In this document: positions 46,301-50,376 of the stretch, one piece after another | Numbering within the stretch: the stretch's first letter is position 1 | Layout of the letters: every line of letters begins with the position of its first letter | Assembly (NCBI GenBank): GCA_947396885.1 | Contig: OX377206.1 | Coordinates: forward strand, 20,579,114-20,643,113 | DNA length: 64,000 nt | Direction: 5' to 3' | Source: Heligmosomoides polygyrus polygyrus | Taxonomy: Eukaryota; Nematoda; Chromadorea; Rhabditida; Heligmosomidae | Notes under the pieces: model-generated | What the model was told of the DNA's origin: nothing | Database searches by the model: none | Seen by the model: only the letters and a program-made list of their open reading frames with translations | Translations under genes and position numbers: made by a program

Positions 46301-48143
46301 TTTTTTGCAACGCCGACAGCGTGGCATGACATCATGTCGCACGGTCTAACGCGACCGCAAAATTCGTCCCTTGGTGGAAAGCGATGATGAGGATGACGAG
46401 GTGGTCCAGGACGACGTTGCTGCTGAGGCCGATATCCTTGCACTACCAGCTGACGATGATGATGGATCAAAAAGTGAAGTAATAGAATTCGAAGCAGAAA
46501 ATGAGGATGAGGAAGTTTGGAAGAGCGATTTTGAAGCCCCTACTTGGTGGAACTTTGCGACGGAGTCCTGCTTTCATGATGATGTGTTCGACTGCGTTAG
46601 ACCGATCGATTATTATCGATTATTTTTCAATGACGAACTGTTAATTGAAGCCACTACTTGACGAAAAGCTCAATAAATCAGTAACCGAAAATTGTTTTTG
46701 GGGATTACGCTTTTTACAGCAATGTCTAAAGTTGAGGTGCACATAACACAAAAAAGTACCTTGGAAAGATCGGAATAAAACTAGAAAAATAAATTATGAG
46801 GCTGTGGCCTGACATCATGTCACACGGTCCCACGCGGCCGTAAGGGTGTGGCCTGACATCAGGCCACACGGTCGTCAACGTGTTAAAGTAACTGACAAAG
46901 GAAGGGTCTGAAGGGTGTGTCCGAGCTGTGAAAGAGAATCATATCAGCAGAATCTCCCCCTCTCAATTTATATAAAGATGTGTTTCTTTTTGTCAAGTCG
47001 TTAAAACGAACGAGTACGAGTTCTGTGAATTTACTGTGGAGTCGCGGTGGAAACGCTCATGAGCATTCAGTTGTACGCCCGCGATAGCCGATCCGCCAGG
47101 CTGCATGAGGCGTAGTGGATAGTGCGTTGCTTCGTGAGGTGGAGGTCAGGGGTTCGGTTCTCGTGTCTTGCAGCATTTTTTTTTGCATTTCTACTGAATG
47201 GTTGAGAAACAAGAGGTCCCGAAGCCAACATGGCTTTCAGTCGCTTTCAGGAGATTTTTCTAGCTGTACACTGTGAAAAGTAGCCTTGCATCCTGGCTTC
47301 TTCGAAAGCCAAAGTGGGCGGTTTTTTCAAAGTCCCTGGTCCATGCGGGAAATCAAGGTGTGAAAGGCTTCTAACCTTTATATGCTCCACGCATTATTAT
47401 CAATCCTTCCGCTTCAAGCACTTCGTGCCTGTGTATCAGTGATTTTGAACGTTTACACATCATTGGTTGAATATCTTTCTCATTACTTTCTCGTTAAAAA
47501 CCGATCAGAAACGGACAAGTCACAAAAAGTTTGCTTCTCACAGCACACAAGTGGAAAAATCTCAGAAAATGCTTGAAAACTGTGTGGTAGTCAGGACCTT
47601 TCAAATCTCAATCGATCAGTGTAACTGCAAAAATCCTGCAAGGCACGAGGACCGTACAATCAATCTCCTCATGGCTCTTAGTTTCATCCAGATCACTTCC
47701 TTGCAGAATACGAGCTTCGATTGCTGTTGAACCTGGCACGTCGTACGCTCGCCAGGTTAGCCATCGTGATGACATTTCCTGGAAATTTGAGGAGTTTGAC
47801 TCAGGTTTGTTGCTGAAAGGGACTTATACTACCCTCTCAACTCGGAAAACATCTAAATATCAAAATTCACAGATGAAGAGGAATCAAGTGATCAGAAGAC
47901 GAACTTCTCTTCCTACCCCGGTCAACCGGGTGTGCCAACGTGTCCCAGTTATCCATCGTTTGCACCAATCAACAGGGTGACGGTACGGGTTTTCTACAGA
48001 TTTTTTTAAACTATAGAGACGTTGGCGAGAAAAGAAATCAATATGCATGTTTTGTATAGGTTGCGTTCCACGGTTCAGGCGCGACGATGGATACACTGTG
48101 CACCTCCAGTGGAGACTCGTCCTCGAGTGCTGCATCGCTGTGA
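19305..48143 (+). CDS. ADAM (reprolysin, M12B) metalloprotease gene, multi-exon, partial model
   Basis: A plus-strand host gene interrupted by many transposon-bearing introns; exons are listed separately. Joined in phase they give a signal peptide, an RIRR furin-type site, a reprolysin domain (VVVDVMQTMRSNLSL, YAGGLAFVGGLCS, IFFHE...GFDHDC) and a disintegrin-like start (PICGN.VVERDEECDCG). A membrane span and basic tail follow. ADAMs are type I membrane proteases that shed or remodel cell-surface and matrix proteins, or act as adhesion molecules when inactive. Unresolved: the prodomain exons (a gap of about 6.9 kb), the residues between HE and GFDH of the zinc motif, most cysteine-rich/EGF sequence, and the frame and membership of the tail exons. 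I cannot say which nematode ADAM is the orthologue. Confidence 0.72.
19371..19570. other. Intron start
   Basis: GTGAGT donor followed by about 200 bp of unique sequence before the palindromic transposon. Confidence 0.4.
19571..20714. mobile_element. Near-palindromic Tc1/mariner-type element
   Basis: Starts CATGGTGTCACAAAATAATG and ends in the imperfect inverse (CATTTTTTTAGACACCCTG). TA duplications flank it (19569-19570, 20715-20716). Long inverted arms (about 19571-20000 against 20165-20714) leave only a short centre. On the minus strand that centre encodes a piece of transposase (see 20010-20130). The 1144-bp element is non-autonomous and lies in the first intron of the ADAM gene. Confidence 0.78.
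20010..20130 (-). pseudogene. Transposase fragment inside the palindromic element
   Basis: Minus-strand frame reads RRVLWTNEATFELNGEV then NWHNCSYW. This resembles the (D/N)EA.F.LNG.VN..N.R/S.W block around the first catalytic residue of one nematode/arthropod Tc1-mariner branch. Here the expected Asp is Asn. No other transposase blocks remain. Confidence 0.6.
20786..20938 (+). CDS. Candidate coding exon, unassigned
   Basis: After TTCTTAG the frame reads DEIIGKEGEIPLIVMN, APCAHPAVRVVYLID and NTKASCTNSATEGYVQ to a stop, with protein-like composition. It could be a prodomain exon of the ADAM gene or an unrelated relic. Donor sites within it (GTAATG, GTCCAA) are weak. A competing minus-strand frame overlaps it. 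No family recognised. Confidence 0.28.
   Translation, partial: DEIIGKEGEIPLIVMNAPCAHPAVRVVYLIDNTKASCTNSATEGYVQAII
20819..21241 (-). pseudogene. Unassigned minus-strand open region with one internal stop
   Basis: A single frame runs about 140 codons with only one TGA (at about 21049-21047). The upstream part reads KPRPMKFTDIRRLRSIKSN, FQLEFLRNLTEENNEVLFEI. The downstream part reads TYFRFELLINVQSGSLTLV. It could be a decayed gene or transposon protein. It conflicts with the plus-strand candidate at 20786-20938, so at most one is real in the overlap. Confidence 0.25.
21600..21898 (-). repeat. tRNA-derived SINE, full length
   Basis: Minus-strand copy with complete head (GACTGCGCTACACGCGCCC at the high end), body and AAAGATAAAGGACGG tail. 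It is flanked by a 13-bp target duplication TTTTTAAGACAAT (21587-21599 and 21900-21912). It sits in the first ADAM intron. Confidence 0.93.
21913..24157. other. Intronic sequence; unassigned frame at 22564-22923
   Basis: A 119-codon plus-strand frame (22564-22923) includes MDGALFETLKEKTNASNG and FKFDVITRWIRNLCENLCG, with protein-like composition but no recognised family. A CGCCTTCAGATGC direct repeat lies at about 23065 and 23095. TTAAC-rich sequence at 23620-23720 resembles the subterminal repeats of the hAT element at 43557. No exon of the ADAM prodomain could be identified. Confidence 0.3.
24158..24345. repeat. 21-bp-unit AT-rich family, fragment (copy 4)
   Basis: Six or seven consecutive degenerate units: CACGTCAAACTGGACACC, GAATCAAATCGGACAATTTG, AAACCAAGCATCTTTCAAATC, CATGACGAGCGTCTTCTAG. 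Period is about 21 bp. A piece of the family interior follows at 24600-24680. Confidence 0.55.
24346..24917. other. Intronic, partly repeat interior
   Basis: Contains a G-rich run at 24382-24392 and part of the AT-rich family interior. No exon recognised. Confidence 0.35.
24918..25165 (+). repeat. tRNA-derived SINE, decayed, with internal duplication
   Basis: GGAGGCGGCGGATGTCGCCCG matches the SINE after the A box. A segment GATTCCGCTCAGGTTAACC is repeated twice in tandem around the B-box region. The 3' part (AGAGGTAGAATGC.TTGCGCATCC) is recognisable. The copy is heavily mutated. Confidence 0.7.
25166..25751. other. Intronic, AAAT microsatellite only
   Basis: Includes an (AAAT)n run at about 25396-25432. 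Otherwise nothing recognised. Confidence 0.4.
25396..25432. repeat. (AAAT)n microsatellite
   Basis: About eight AAAT units with one interruption (AGGT). Confidence 0.9.
25752..26233. repeat. 21-bp-unit AT-rich family, left part and interior (copy 5)
   Basis: Starts GATATACCATTTTCACGTCG, with 21-bp units through about 25940. The shared interior (GAGATTGCGCCATGTCC, CAGCATGGAATTTCACACC) ends about 90 bp before the ADAM exon at 26324. The right arm is missing. Confidence 0.6.
26324..26443 (+). CDS. ADAM exon: prodomain/protease boundary
   Basis: TTTCAG acceptor, 40 codons, GTAAGT donor, phase 0 at both ends. Begins ARIRRAPAVWGDAAPDYS: RIRR fits the R-X-K/R-R furin-type site that separates prodomain and protease in ADAMs. 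It ends PYRYLYALLFVDDKI, matching the first strand of the reprolysin fold (K.VEL..V.D...). The open frame extends upstream of the acceptor into repeat-derived sequence, so the acceptor rather than an ATG defines the 5' end. Confidence 0.8.
26508..26579 (+). CDS. ADAM exon: protease helix
   Basis: TTTTCAG acceptor, 24 codons (TGFYEYDMIRVKSNILK then VVEEANT), GTAAGA donor, phase 0/0. It corresponds to the first long helix of the reprolysin domain, usually ending in N.V..IY. The intron before it is only 64 bp and the one after it 54 bp. Confidence 0.82.
26634..26734 (+). CDS. ADAM exon: protease central strands
   Basis: TTTTCCAG acceptor. YFNQLRLGIVVVDVMQT, then MRSNLSLYGFQEYRRQ and two bases of an Arg codon before GTTGGT. 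It matches the '..LNI.VVLVG.E.W.......L..F..WR' segment of reprolysins. Phase 0 in, phase 2 out, which fits the next exon at 30141. The following intron is 3.4 kb and repeat-filled. Confidence 0.83.
26767..26904. repeat. Small terminal-inverted-repeat element candidate
   Basis: GCCTGTATGGGGA near 26768 and TCCCCATGTAGGC ending at 26904 are near-perfect inverses. Inside, CAGCCAATCA and CTGATTGG also pair. About 138 bp, no coding, target duplication unclear. Confidence 0.4.
26905..27311. other. Intronic, nothing recognised
   Basis: No exon or known repeat supported. Confidence 0.4.
27526..27600 (+). other. tRNA-like unit in left arm
   Basis: Degenerate A-box region (GGAGCGCAGGGGTTAG) and B-box-like GCGTTCGGTTCTT at about 27574-27586. 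Confidence 0.4.
27955..28025 (-). other. tRNA-like unit in right arm
   Basis: Minus-strand counterpart. The B-box complement AGAACCGAACCCC is at about 27960-27972, and CACTACGCTCGCTCC is the degraded A-box side. Confidence 0.4.
28207..28914. other. Intronic, poly-G run only
   Basis: A G-run of about 15 lies at about 28233-28247. No exon recognised. Confidence 0.35.
28914..29209 (+). repeat. tRNA-derived SINE, full length
   Basis: GGCGTGTAGCGCAGTCGGAG (perfect A box TAGCGCAGTCGG), B box GGTTCGGATTTCC, full body and TCCTTTATCCTTTATTC tail. Flanks share an imperfect ACCTCTTTTTC/ACACCTTTTTC duplication. A good copy for a consensus. Confidence 0.93.
29210..29744. other. Intronic, nothing recognised
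   Basis: AT-rich, no supported exon or repeat. Confidence 0.4.
29745..29958 (-). repeat. tRNA-derived SINE, head truncated
   Basis: Minus-strand copy with tail and body (GATGCGCCACGCATTCTACTT; GGATGGAAGGCTTGGTTGGCC). It stops just before the B box, at 29958. Confidence 0.8.
30141..30252 (+). CDS. ADAM exon: protease, glycine-rich strand
   Basis: TTTTCAG acceptor and GTGAGT donor. The first base completes the Arg codon of exon 26634. Then LHKLPAHDFAALITYRYA and GGLAFVGGLCSDKAVMLCG. This matches the reprolysin block 'HD.AQL.TG..F.G..GLAYVG..C', including its Asp and the conserved glycines and cysteine. Phase 2 in, 0 out. Confidence 0.86.
30253..30539. other. Intronic, nothing recognised
   Basis: No supported feature between the ADAM exon and the LINE remnant. 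Confidence 0.4.
30540..31830 (+). pseudogene. RTE-like LINE remnant (reverse-transcriptase region)
   Basis: Broken frames match non-LTR reverse transcriptase in order. First KKAYKLWRKANVSEYPT and VQKAEVAATKN (linker). Then KMPDKWWNN. Then RKLCYLAFLDRATVYDGLPR.VLWK at about 31078-31168, equivalent to the AFLDLEKA(Y/F)DR.P..V.W block. In that block the first catalytic Asp is in the FLD context. Later pieces (DIVVVVN near 31384) are weak. Many stops and frameshifts. It lies in an ADAM intron. Confidence 0.55.
31831..32014. other. Intronic spacer
   Basis: Possibly further LINE sequence (RRALKKSD..C..SRRECRAKARAQERQ). Not assignable. Confidence 0.3.
32015..32176 (-). repeat. tRNA-derived SINE, head half only
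   Basis: Minus-strand copy covering CAGTGCTTTATCCTTCCCAG to the A-box complement GACTGCGTTACACG. The 3' half and tail are missing. Confidence 0.85.
32177..32524. other. Intronic, nothing recognised
   Basis: Ends with the TTCATTTTCAG acceptor of the next ADAM exon. Confidence 0.4.
32525..32572 (+). CDS. ADAM exon: start of zinc-binding motif
   Basis: TTTTCAG acceptor, then 16 codons FYPSSPSAMGSIFFHE and a GAG|GTGGGT donor, phase 0/0. HE at the end should be the first histidine and the catalytic glutamate of HExxHxxGxxH. If the donor is not used the frame reads HEVGRTYFEA, which would put Arg where the second histidine belongs. The remaining motif (GFDHD) is in the exon at 35272, so five residues are unaccounted for. 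Confidence 0.72.
32573..33417. other. Intronic, nothing recognised
   Basis: Searched by eye for a tiny exon that could supply the second histidine of the zinc motif; none convincing. Confidence 0.35.
33418..34322 (+). mobile_element. Mariner-family element with catalytic-core deletion (copy C)
   Basis: Termini TTAGGTTGGAAAAAA and TTTTTTCCAACCTAA with TA duplications; about 905 bp (left end +/-1 base). The N-terminal helix-turn-helix region is well kept (about 33591-33880): HFRHGNLHEFIKGSTESQAA, then FGKFLKGDYSLEDKARSGRP. After a frameshift it continues SHRIVGIHPKGLGFAWKFGA, WIPHALSDTQ. It then jumps to EPHVAKFPRETIK and PYSLDLPPTDYYLFRALKQ. The segment with the first two catalytic Asp residues is gone, so it cannot be active. 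Confidence 0.88.
34323..35271. other. Intronic; possible LINE scrap at 34860-35060
   Basis: RRTKVVSKFSAG near 34890 resembles RRTKVFLSSALNPS at about 31631 of the LINE remnant. It may be a second fragment. No exon for the missing zinc-motif residues was found. Confidence 0.3.
35272..35358 (+). CDS. ADAM exon: end of zinc motif and protease C-terminus
   Basis: ATTTCAG acceptor. The first base completes a codon, then GFDHDCTAQQFVNVMYQ and KKCIRTEPLES, with two bases before GTAATG. GFDHD supplies the Gly, third His and Asp of HExxHxxGxxHD. The distance from HD to the closing Cys is much shorter than in typical ADAMs: the loop with CIM...FS.CS seems absent. Either this subdomain is reduced or another small exon is missing. 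Confidence 0.75.
35437..35566 (+). CDS. ADAM exon: disintegrin-like domain start
   Basis: Acceptor TTTTTTTTCAG after a 78-bp intron. The first base completes an Ile codon, followed by SEPICGNAVVERDEECDCG, LAAQCDSWNCRPETCTYQ and VQPAIL, then a perfect GTAAGT donor. PICGN..VE..EECDCG is the hallmark start of the ADAM disintegrin domain. The CC expected after the first cysteines is changed to NC. An earlier GTGCAG after TYQ is a weaker donor. Remaining disintegrin cysteines must be in later exons not identified here. Confidence 0.88.
35567..36985. other. Intronic, no exon recognised
   Basis: Contains open frames on both strands (35387-35839 minus; 36161-36355 plus) without a recognised family. 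The later disintegrin and cysteine-rich exons should lie between here and 44.9 kb, but I could not identify them. Confidence 0.35.
36998..37296 (+). repeat. tRNA-derived SINE, full length, young
   Basis: GGCGCGTGTAGCGCAGTCGG, B box GGTTCGGATTTCC, complete body, TCCTTTATCCTTTATCC tail. A perfect 12-bp target duplication TTCCTGTAATAT flanks it (36986-36997, 37297-37308). One of the best-preserved copies. Confidence 0.95.
37309..37827. other. Intronic, nothing recognised
   Basis: No exon or repeat supported. Confidence 0.4.
37828..38736 (+). mobile_element. Mariner-family element, internally deleted, poly-G termini (copy B)
   Basis: Ends TTGGGGGGGGGCAAAAGTAA and its inverse (TTACTTTTGC, C-run, TAA), with TA duplications at 37826-37827 and 38737-38738. 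909 bp. It has the same outline as the copy at 16353, so both descend from one deleted parent. The right two thirds hold a largely open transposase catalytic domain. The N-terminal DNA-binding region is mostly missing. Confidence 0.88.
38022..38636 (+). pseudogene. Mariner transposase catalytic domain, N-terminally truncated
   Basis: About 204 codons are open: RVDLCRANLAQF, THDEKYVFYLNPAKQRVW (first Asp), KILLFDNAAPHREQ (second Asp), LGYVHMPHPPYSLDISPCDY (third Asp). Exactly 34 residues separate the second and third Asp, so this is a DD34D mariner. It ends EGIRKLAERWQQGPCP and a stop. Upstream, the helix-turn-helix part is deleted and out of frame, and no proper start exists. Without its DNA-binding domain it is not expected to transpose. 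Confidence 0.85.
38739..39743. other. Intronic, no exon recognised
   Basis: A 96-codon plus-strand hydrophobic frame (38876-39166) has no family match. At about 39486 a Cys-containing frame (ECKFYGKTTTMQCFVENRIC) follows CTTACAAG and could be a cysteine-rich ADAM exon, but the signals are weak. Confidence 0.3.
39744..40275. repeat. MITE with 26-bp terminal inverted repeats
   Basis: GTTGGTGGTGGCCGCTATTA at the left (about 39749) is inverted at the right (TTAAGAGCGGCCACCACCAAC, ending about 40264). The outer ATGCAA/TTGCAT also pair. About 520 bp, no coding capacity, target duplication unclear. Confidence 0.6.
40316..40599 (+). repeat. tRNA-derived SINE, old copy
   Basis: AACATAGTCGAAGGATGCGCC (decayed A box), TTGGATTCGATTTCATGC (decayed B box), TTGGTGAATTGGTACCAG, ACGTAGAAGTAGAGTGCGTG and TTTATTCTTTATCCC tail. 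Confidence 0.85.
40600..41284. other. Intronic; C-run and ATTCGAAT-rich patch
   Basis: A run of about 18 C at about 40924-40941. Repeated ATTCGAAT-type words at 41100-41260. No exon recognised. Confidence 0.4.
41285..42200. repeat. 21-bp-unit AT-rich family, complete copy (copy 6)
   Basis: Left end GAGATATACCATTTCACG, right end TTTATGAGATATGAGATATA. The right arm shows consecutive units (TTTAATTTGATTAATAAGG, TGTGATTTGAAAAGTGTCG, AGTTGGTTTGAAAAGTGGC). The interior shares AAGCCGCTACATTTTGG and AGATCGTGCCACGCACTG with other copies. Seven codons per unit produces a periodic but meaningless minus-strand frame at 41965-42204. Confidence 0.65.
42247..42463 (+). repeat. tRNA-derived SINE, 3' truncated
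   Basis: GTGCGTGTGTATCGCAGTCGG, GGTTCCTGGCTCGGATTTCC, then body to CGACATCCCGTAGAAGTTG, where homology ends. An internal segment after GGATAAAG is replaced. Confidence 0.88.
42464..43322. other. Intronic; weak transposase-like frame on minus strand
   Basis: On the minus strand around 42735-42560 a frame reads MESAIRRSPIKILDEWNES, TIAAWPDVIEEAGFNHFQ. It faintly resembles the C-terminal part of pogo/jerky-type DDE transposases. GGATCCGA/TCGGATA-type repeated words lie at 42790-43040. Nothing firm. Confidence 0.25.
43323..43389 (+). CDS. Candidate exon: second signal peptide
   Basis: MNTLIVVIALFCALQMINCQ then F, Q and one base before GTGCGT. It has a textbook signal peptide with a likely cut near NC-QF. 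It lies between the disintegrin and transmembrane exons of the ADAM gene on the same strand, which is odd. Phase 1 fits the exon at 47873 (giving a D-EEESSDQ join). It may start a separate or alternative small secreted product, or be coincidental. Confidence 0.35.
43557..44670. mobile_element. hAT-type non-autonomous element
   Basis: Left end CAGGGGTGTGCGTTTAACGG and right end GCGCACACCCCTG are inverses. The 8-bp flanks ATCTGAAT (43549-43556) and ATCTGGAT (44671-44678) match 7 of 8, as expected for hAT target duplications. Subterminal sequence is packed with TTTACCGG, TTTAACGG and GGTAAAT words, likely transposase-binding sites. The 1114-bp interior has no recognised transposase. Confidence 0.8.
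44679..44894. other. Intronic lead-in to the transmembrane exon
   Basis: Ends TTCTGTTTCAG. The downstream frame stays open back into this sequence but nothing indicates it is coding. Confidence 0.4.
44895..45083 (+). CDS. ADAM exon: transmembrane segment and basic cytoplasmic stretch
   Basis: After TTTCAG, 63 codons: WLLGVSFVSVSATVFAVIL is a good membrane span, followed by RYRGRMLNCFKIHKERDSN and FRHARIRALSASPSQSRKRG, a positive cytoplasmic side. Donor GCG|GTGTGT, phase 0. Neighbouring GT sites 2 and 4 bases on would change phase. Type I topology fits an ADAM. Assignment relies on strand, order and topology rather than direct homology. Confidence 0.6.
45418..45459 (+). CDS. Candidate tail exon
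   Basis: GCACAG acceptor and perfect GTAAGT donor. All three frames are open. Frame 0 reads YNPSAAEAAASTTT with strong C-ending codons. Another reads TTLQRPKQPPPPPP, like the SH3-ligand tails of ADAMs. The frame depends on which donor the transmembrane exon uses. The open stretch also reaches back to a CTATTACAG acceptor at 45379. Confidence 0.4.
45489..45884. repeat. GC-rich MITE
   Basis: CAGCCGCATGCACACT at the left and AGTGTGCATGCGGCTG at the right are exact inverses. The interior is built of GCCGC/GCGGC words with further internal pairing. About 396 bp, very different in GC from its surroundings. Target duplication not clear. Confidence 0.7.
45885..46249. other. Intronic, nothing recognised
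   Basis: An 80-codon frame (45917-46159) has no family match. Confidence 0.35.
46250..46882 (+). mobile_element. piggyBac-type element, internally deleted
   Basis: Perfect 12-bp terminal repeats CACGTTGACGAC and GTCGTCAACGTG, flanked on both sides by TTAA (46246-46249, 46883-46886), the piggyBac target. Subterminal TGACATCATGTC.CACGGTC motifs occur at both ends. 633 bp, carrying only the N-terminal part of a transposase (46371-46661). Confidence 0.9.
46371..46661 (+). pseudogene. piggyBac transposase N-terminal fragment
   Basis: 96 codons, acidic at first (ESDDEDDEVVQDDVAAEAD). Then FDCVRPIDYYRLFFNDELL closely resembles the 'P.D.F.LFF.DELL..I..ETN' entry into the DDE_Tnp_1_7 domain. The frame stops at EATT, before any catalytic residue. 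No ATG is present in this frame near the 5' end. It is a deletion remnant, mobile only with help from a full-length element elsewhere. Confidence 0.8.
46898..47775. mobile_element. Long inverted-arm element with tRNA-like unit (second family member)
   Basis: GGAAGGGTCTGAAGGGTGTG start, GTCAAGTCGTTAAAACG and the centre (CTGGTCCATGCGGG, TTTACACATCATTGGTTGAATA) match the element at 27312-28206. The right arm from about 47605 (TCAAATCTCAATCGATCAG) inverts the left but decays before about 47775. It lies 11 bp from the TTAA of the piggyBac copy and about 100 bp before a candidate exon. Confidence 0.65.
47100..47174 (+). pseudogene. tRNA-like unit, best preserved of its family
   Basis: GCTGCA at the 5' end pairs with TGCAGC at the 3' end (75 nt). 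GGCGTAGTGGATAG fits the A box and GGGGTTCGGTTCTC fits the B box at normal spacing. The anticodon stem is not convincing. It is followed by a T-run (TTTTTTTTT), which would act as a Pol III terminator. Confidence 0.55.
47873..47976 (+). CDS. Candidate tail exon (or exon 2 of a small secreted protein)
   Basis: Acceptor TTCACAG; donor AGG|GTGACG, or GTACGG six bases on. With one carried base it reads EEESSDQKTNFSSYPGQPG, VPTCPSYPSFAPINR, protein-like and Ser/Pro-rich. With phase 0 it reads MKRNQVIRRRTSLPTPVN, also open. The phase-1 reading connects to 43389 or to a shifted transmembrane-exon donor. Real coding status is likely, its partner exon uncertain. Confidence 0.42.
48060..48143 (+). CDS. 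Candidate terminal exon
   Basis: TTTGTATAG acceptor after an 83-bp intron, then VAFHGSGATMDTLC, TSSGDSSSSAASL and TGA, in phase with the DEEE frame of exon 47873. A Ser-rich end is typical of cytoplasmic tails. No canonical AATAAA follows within 100 bp (CATAATTTATTG is the nearest AT-rich site). Confidence 0.42.
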   Translation, partial: VAFHGSGATMDTLCTSSGDSSSSAASL

Positions 48144-48353
48144 TGTCCATCCCACACAGCTCATAATTTATTGATTTTTCACACTATTTCCAGTAGGCAC
48201 TACTGTGAACGAGTACATGAACAGGTTGACAGTACTGCTGTCCTATTTTTGTGCAGCTGCGTTTTGGATTGTTGCTTGGACCATAAGTCTGTGCTGCAGT
48301 TTATGGGCTGTTTTTCTCCTTACATTCACCCCGACCTAGCCACTTCTATTAGC
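48144..48353. other. Downstream of candidate terminal exon
   Basis: No recognised feature. Confidence 0.35.
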
Positions 48354-48653
48354 CGGACGGAAGAAGTTGGGCCGTGTTCCGCAGCCGCGATCTGCTCAGC
48401 TGCTGCTCATGATCTGCCCAGCTACGGCCCAAGAATCTCGGTCATCCTTTTTGAAGGCAGCACGTGCTGCCCGGGCTCGGCAGCACATCCCTTTGAAATG
48501 GGCACGATGTGCTGCCGAGCTCGAGGTGACCAAGTGCTGCGAGCTGGGCAGGTGGTTCCGCCAACTTTTGCATTCTTGGGCCGTAGCTGGGCAGATCGCG
48601 GCTCCGGGACACGGCCTAACTTCTCCCGTTCGGCCAGAGATGGGACATGCACG
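48354..48653. repeat. Fold-back MITE, GC-rich
   Basis: AGAAGTTGGGCCGTGTTCCG...GCCGCGATCTGC on the left recurs inverted on the right (GCAGATCGCGGC...CGGCCTAACTTCTCCCG). The centre CGGCAGCACAT...ATGTGCTGCCG is itself palindromic. CCCAGCTACGGCCCAAGAAT appears in both arms. Long overlapping frames on both strands come from this symmetry. Confidence 0.7.
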
Positions 48654-50082
48654 TTTTATCTGAATTAGGACATCTTTAGGAAGATCCATTTCTAATTTAT
48701 ATGTCTATAGGCATTCATTATTTTTTATTCGTGAGATGGCGCTGAGATTCTATGCCTTTTCAGTTTACACGAACACTAATATGCTTATACAGCTTATTTT
48801 CAAGGAGGTAAAAATACTACCTATTTTTAAGTAAATTACTGCCAACGGTAAGTTATTTACGAGGACAGGGTATTTTCCTTAGGCAGTACTAATGTCATGC
48901 CGTTGGGTCGAATCTAGAAATTTGTAGGCTAAAAAGTGATTTCATCTGCTGCTAATCTCTTTTACTTTGACTGATTTACCTGCCAATTCCCGCGTTAGCT
49001 AGAAGGAAGATTTCTATAGACCGTCTTTCGTATTCTTGATATGATCACAAAAGGGGATCCTCTACAAATGAAAGATATACCTCCAAATTTTCAAGATGAG
49101 CCGATTACTGTGGCTTCCTTGTTCGCGGGTTTTTTCCTACAGCCTTCACTGAGAATGGCGGCATGAGGAACATATTGGGTCCAAAGCAGTTTTAGGGAAG
49201 TTCTAAATATTTAAATTGTCATCTCATCAGAAAATGCACCTTTCTTCTTTGTCCAGTGCCCAATGTCGCCTAGGGCAGAAGCCCAAAAGTCGTGCTGAGC
49301 CAATATCAGTTAGGTATTCCAGTTTGATACCTTGTTCCTAACCCACAGATGTATGGATGGGTTAGCTTTTTCTTCTTGTCAGTGTGTTTAGTTTGCCTAT
49401 CAGTTGGTTTCAAAATTTCAAAGCAGTGTCCACGATAGAATGCCAATTTTTCTGTTGTTATCAGAAATCGGGGTTTTCGAATCGGTTTTGGCTGCAAAAT
49501 ATGCAGCAGTTTGTTTCTGTTCTTTAAGCGATCTTTCTAATGAACAGATTCAAAGTTACAAGGTTTTCAGTAGTTTACAAAAAGGAGCTTCTTGGAATAA
49601 CCTGTGAGATAATCTTTTCTGTTAAAGAGGATTCTTTTACAATCAACCAAGCTTGAAGCGATTGAAAGGTCGTTCCTTTCCAATTATTTTTCACACAATT
49701 GACCAGCAGGGTTATCATTTTCCATGAAATTTCTTTGCCTGAAAATCCTTTCCAGTCCAGATTTTATATTTTATTCGGAGTTTCGCTCGTGGATACTGAC
49801 CCTCAAACAGTAACTGGGAGAATTCACAGTAATCTTTTCCAATTAATAGTAAGTGATTCCATGGTAGATTCTGTGTTTTCAGCTATAACAAAGTGTGTTC
49901 GATTTTCATTGCCATCATATATCACTACGTTTCGTCGTTCGTGCCACTACAGTTGTTTGTCGTCTCACTATAGAAACTGTTCTGTGAATAAATGTTTGAT
50001 TCTGTTCACTTATCGTAGGAATGGTTTTATGAATTTTATGGCCGTGTGCTTTTTTCATACATTCAAAATTTGGTCTTACCAG
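48654..50082. other. Intergenic; long unassigned frame from 49699
   Basis: A 195-codon plus-strand frame (49699-50286) starts in AT-rich sequence and ends inside a repeat. It has no recognised domain and no splice context. A short patch at 48965-49000 (GATTTACCTGCCAATTCCCG) resembles the right end of the hAT element. Confidence 0.35.
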
Positions 50083-50376
50083 GAAATTATCTCAACGGTA
50101 GGTTGGAACGCCCAAGTGTTGTATATGGACAGAATCGCCTCTCCCTGGGAAACACGAAAATGCAAATATCTCGACCACAATACAACTCTGCGCAGAGTTA
50201 GGGACGATGGAAGTTGGGCAGTTGGCGGCGTTAGCCCTATGCCTGCAGGCGGAGGGCAGGCTCAAGTTGGCTGGAAACAGCGATGACGAGCGAGCGATGG
50301 TGGCGCAGTAGGTACAGGGGCGTAATTTCCATATCGCTGTTTCCAGCCAACTTGAGCTTTCAAATGTGTGGCGCAT
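50083..50376. repeat. Truncated relative of the 59.8-60.9 kb element, with hairpin
   Basis: GGAAATTATCTCAACGGTAGG and GGAACGCCCAAG match the terminus at 59812. GATGGTGGCGCAGTAGG (about 50297) is an A-box-like tRNA start without a B box. CTCAAGTTGGCTGGAAACAG at about 50261 is inverted at about 50337, forming a 24-bp stem. Confidence 0.5.

Noticed and set aside
48171..48668. 165-codon plus-strand frame plus overlapping frames on both strands
   Set aside because: Most of it lies in a GC-rich palindromic fold-back element. The symmetry explains open frames on both strands.
49699..50286. 195-codon frame, the longest in the window
   Set aside because: No ATG-supported start, no domain, no splice context. 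Its last third is repeat sequence and a hairpin.
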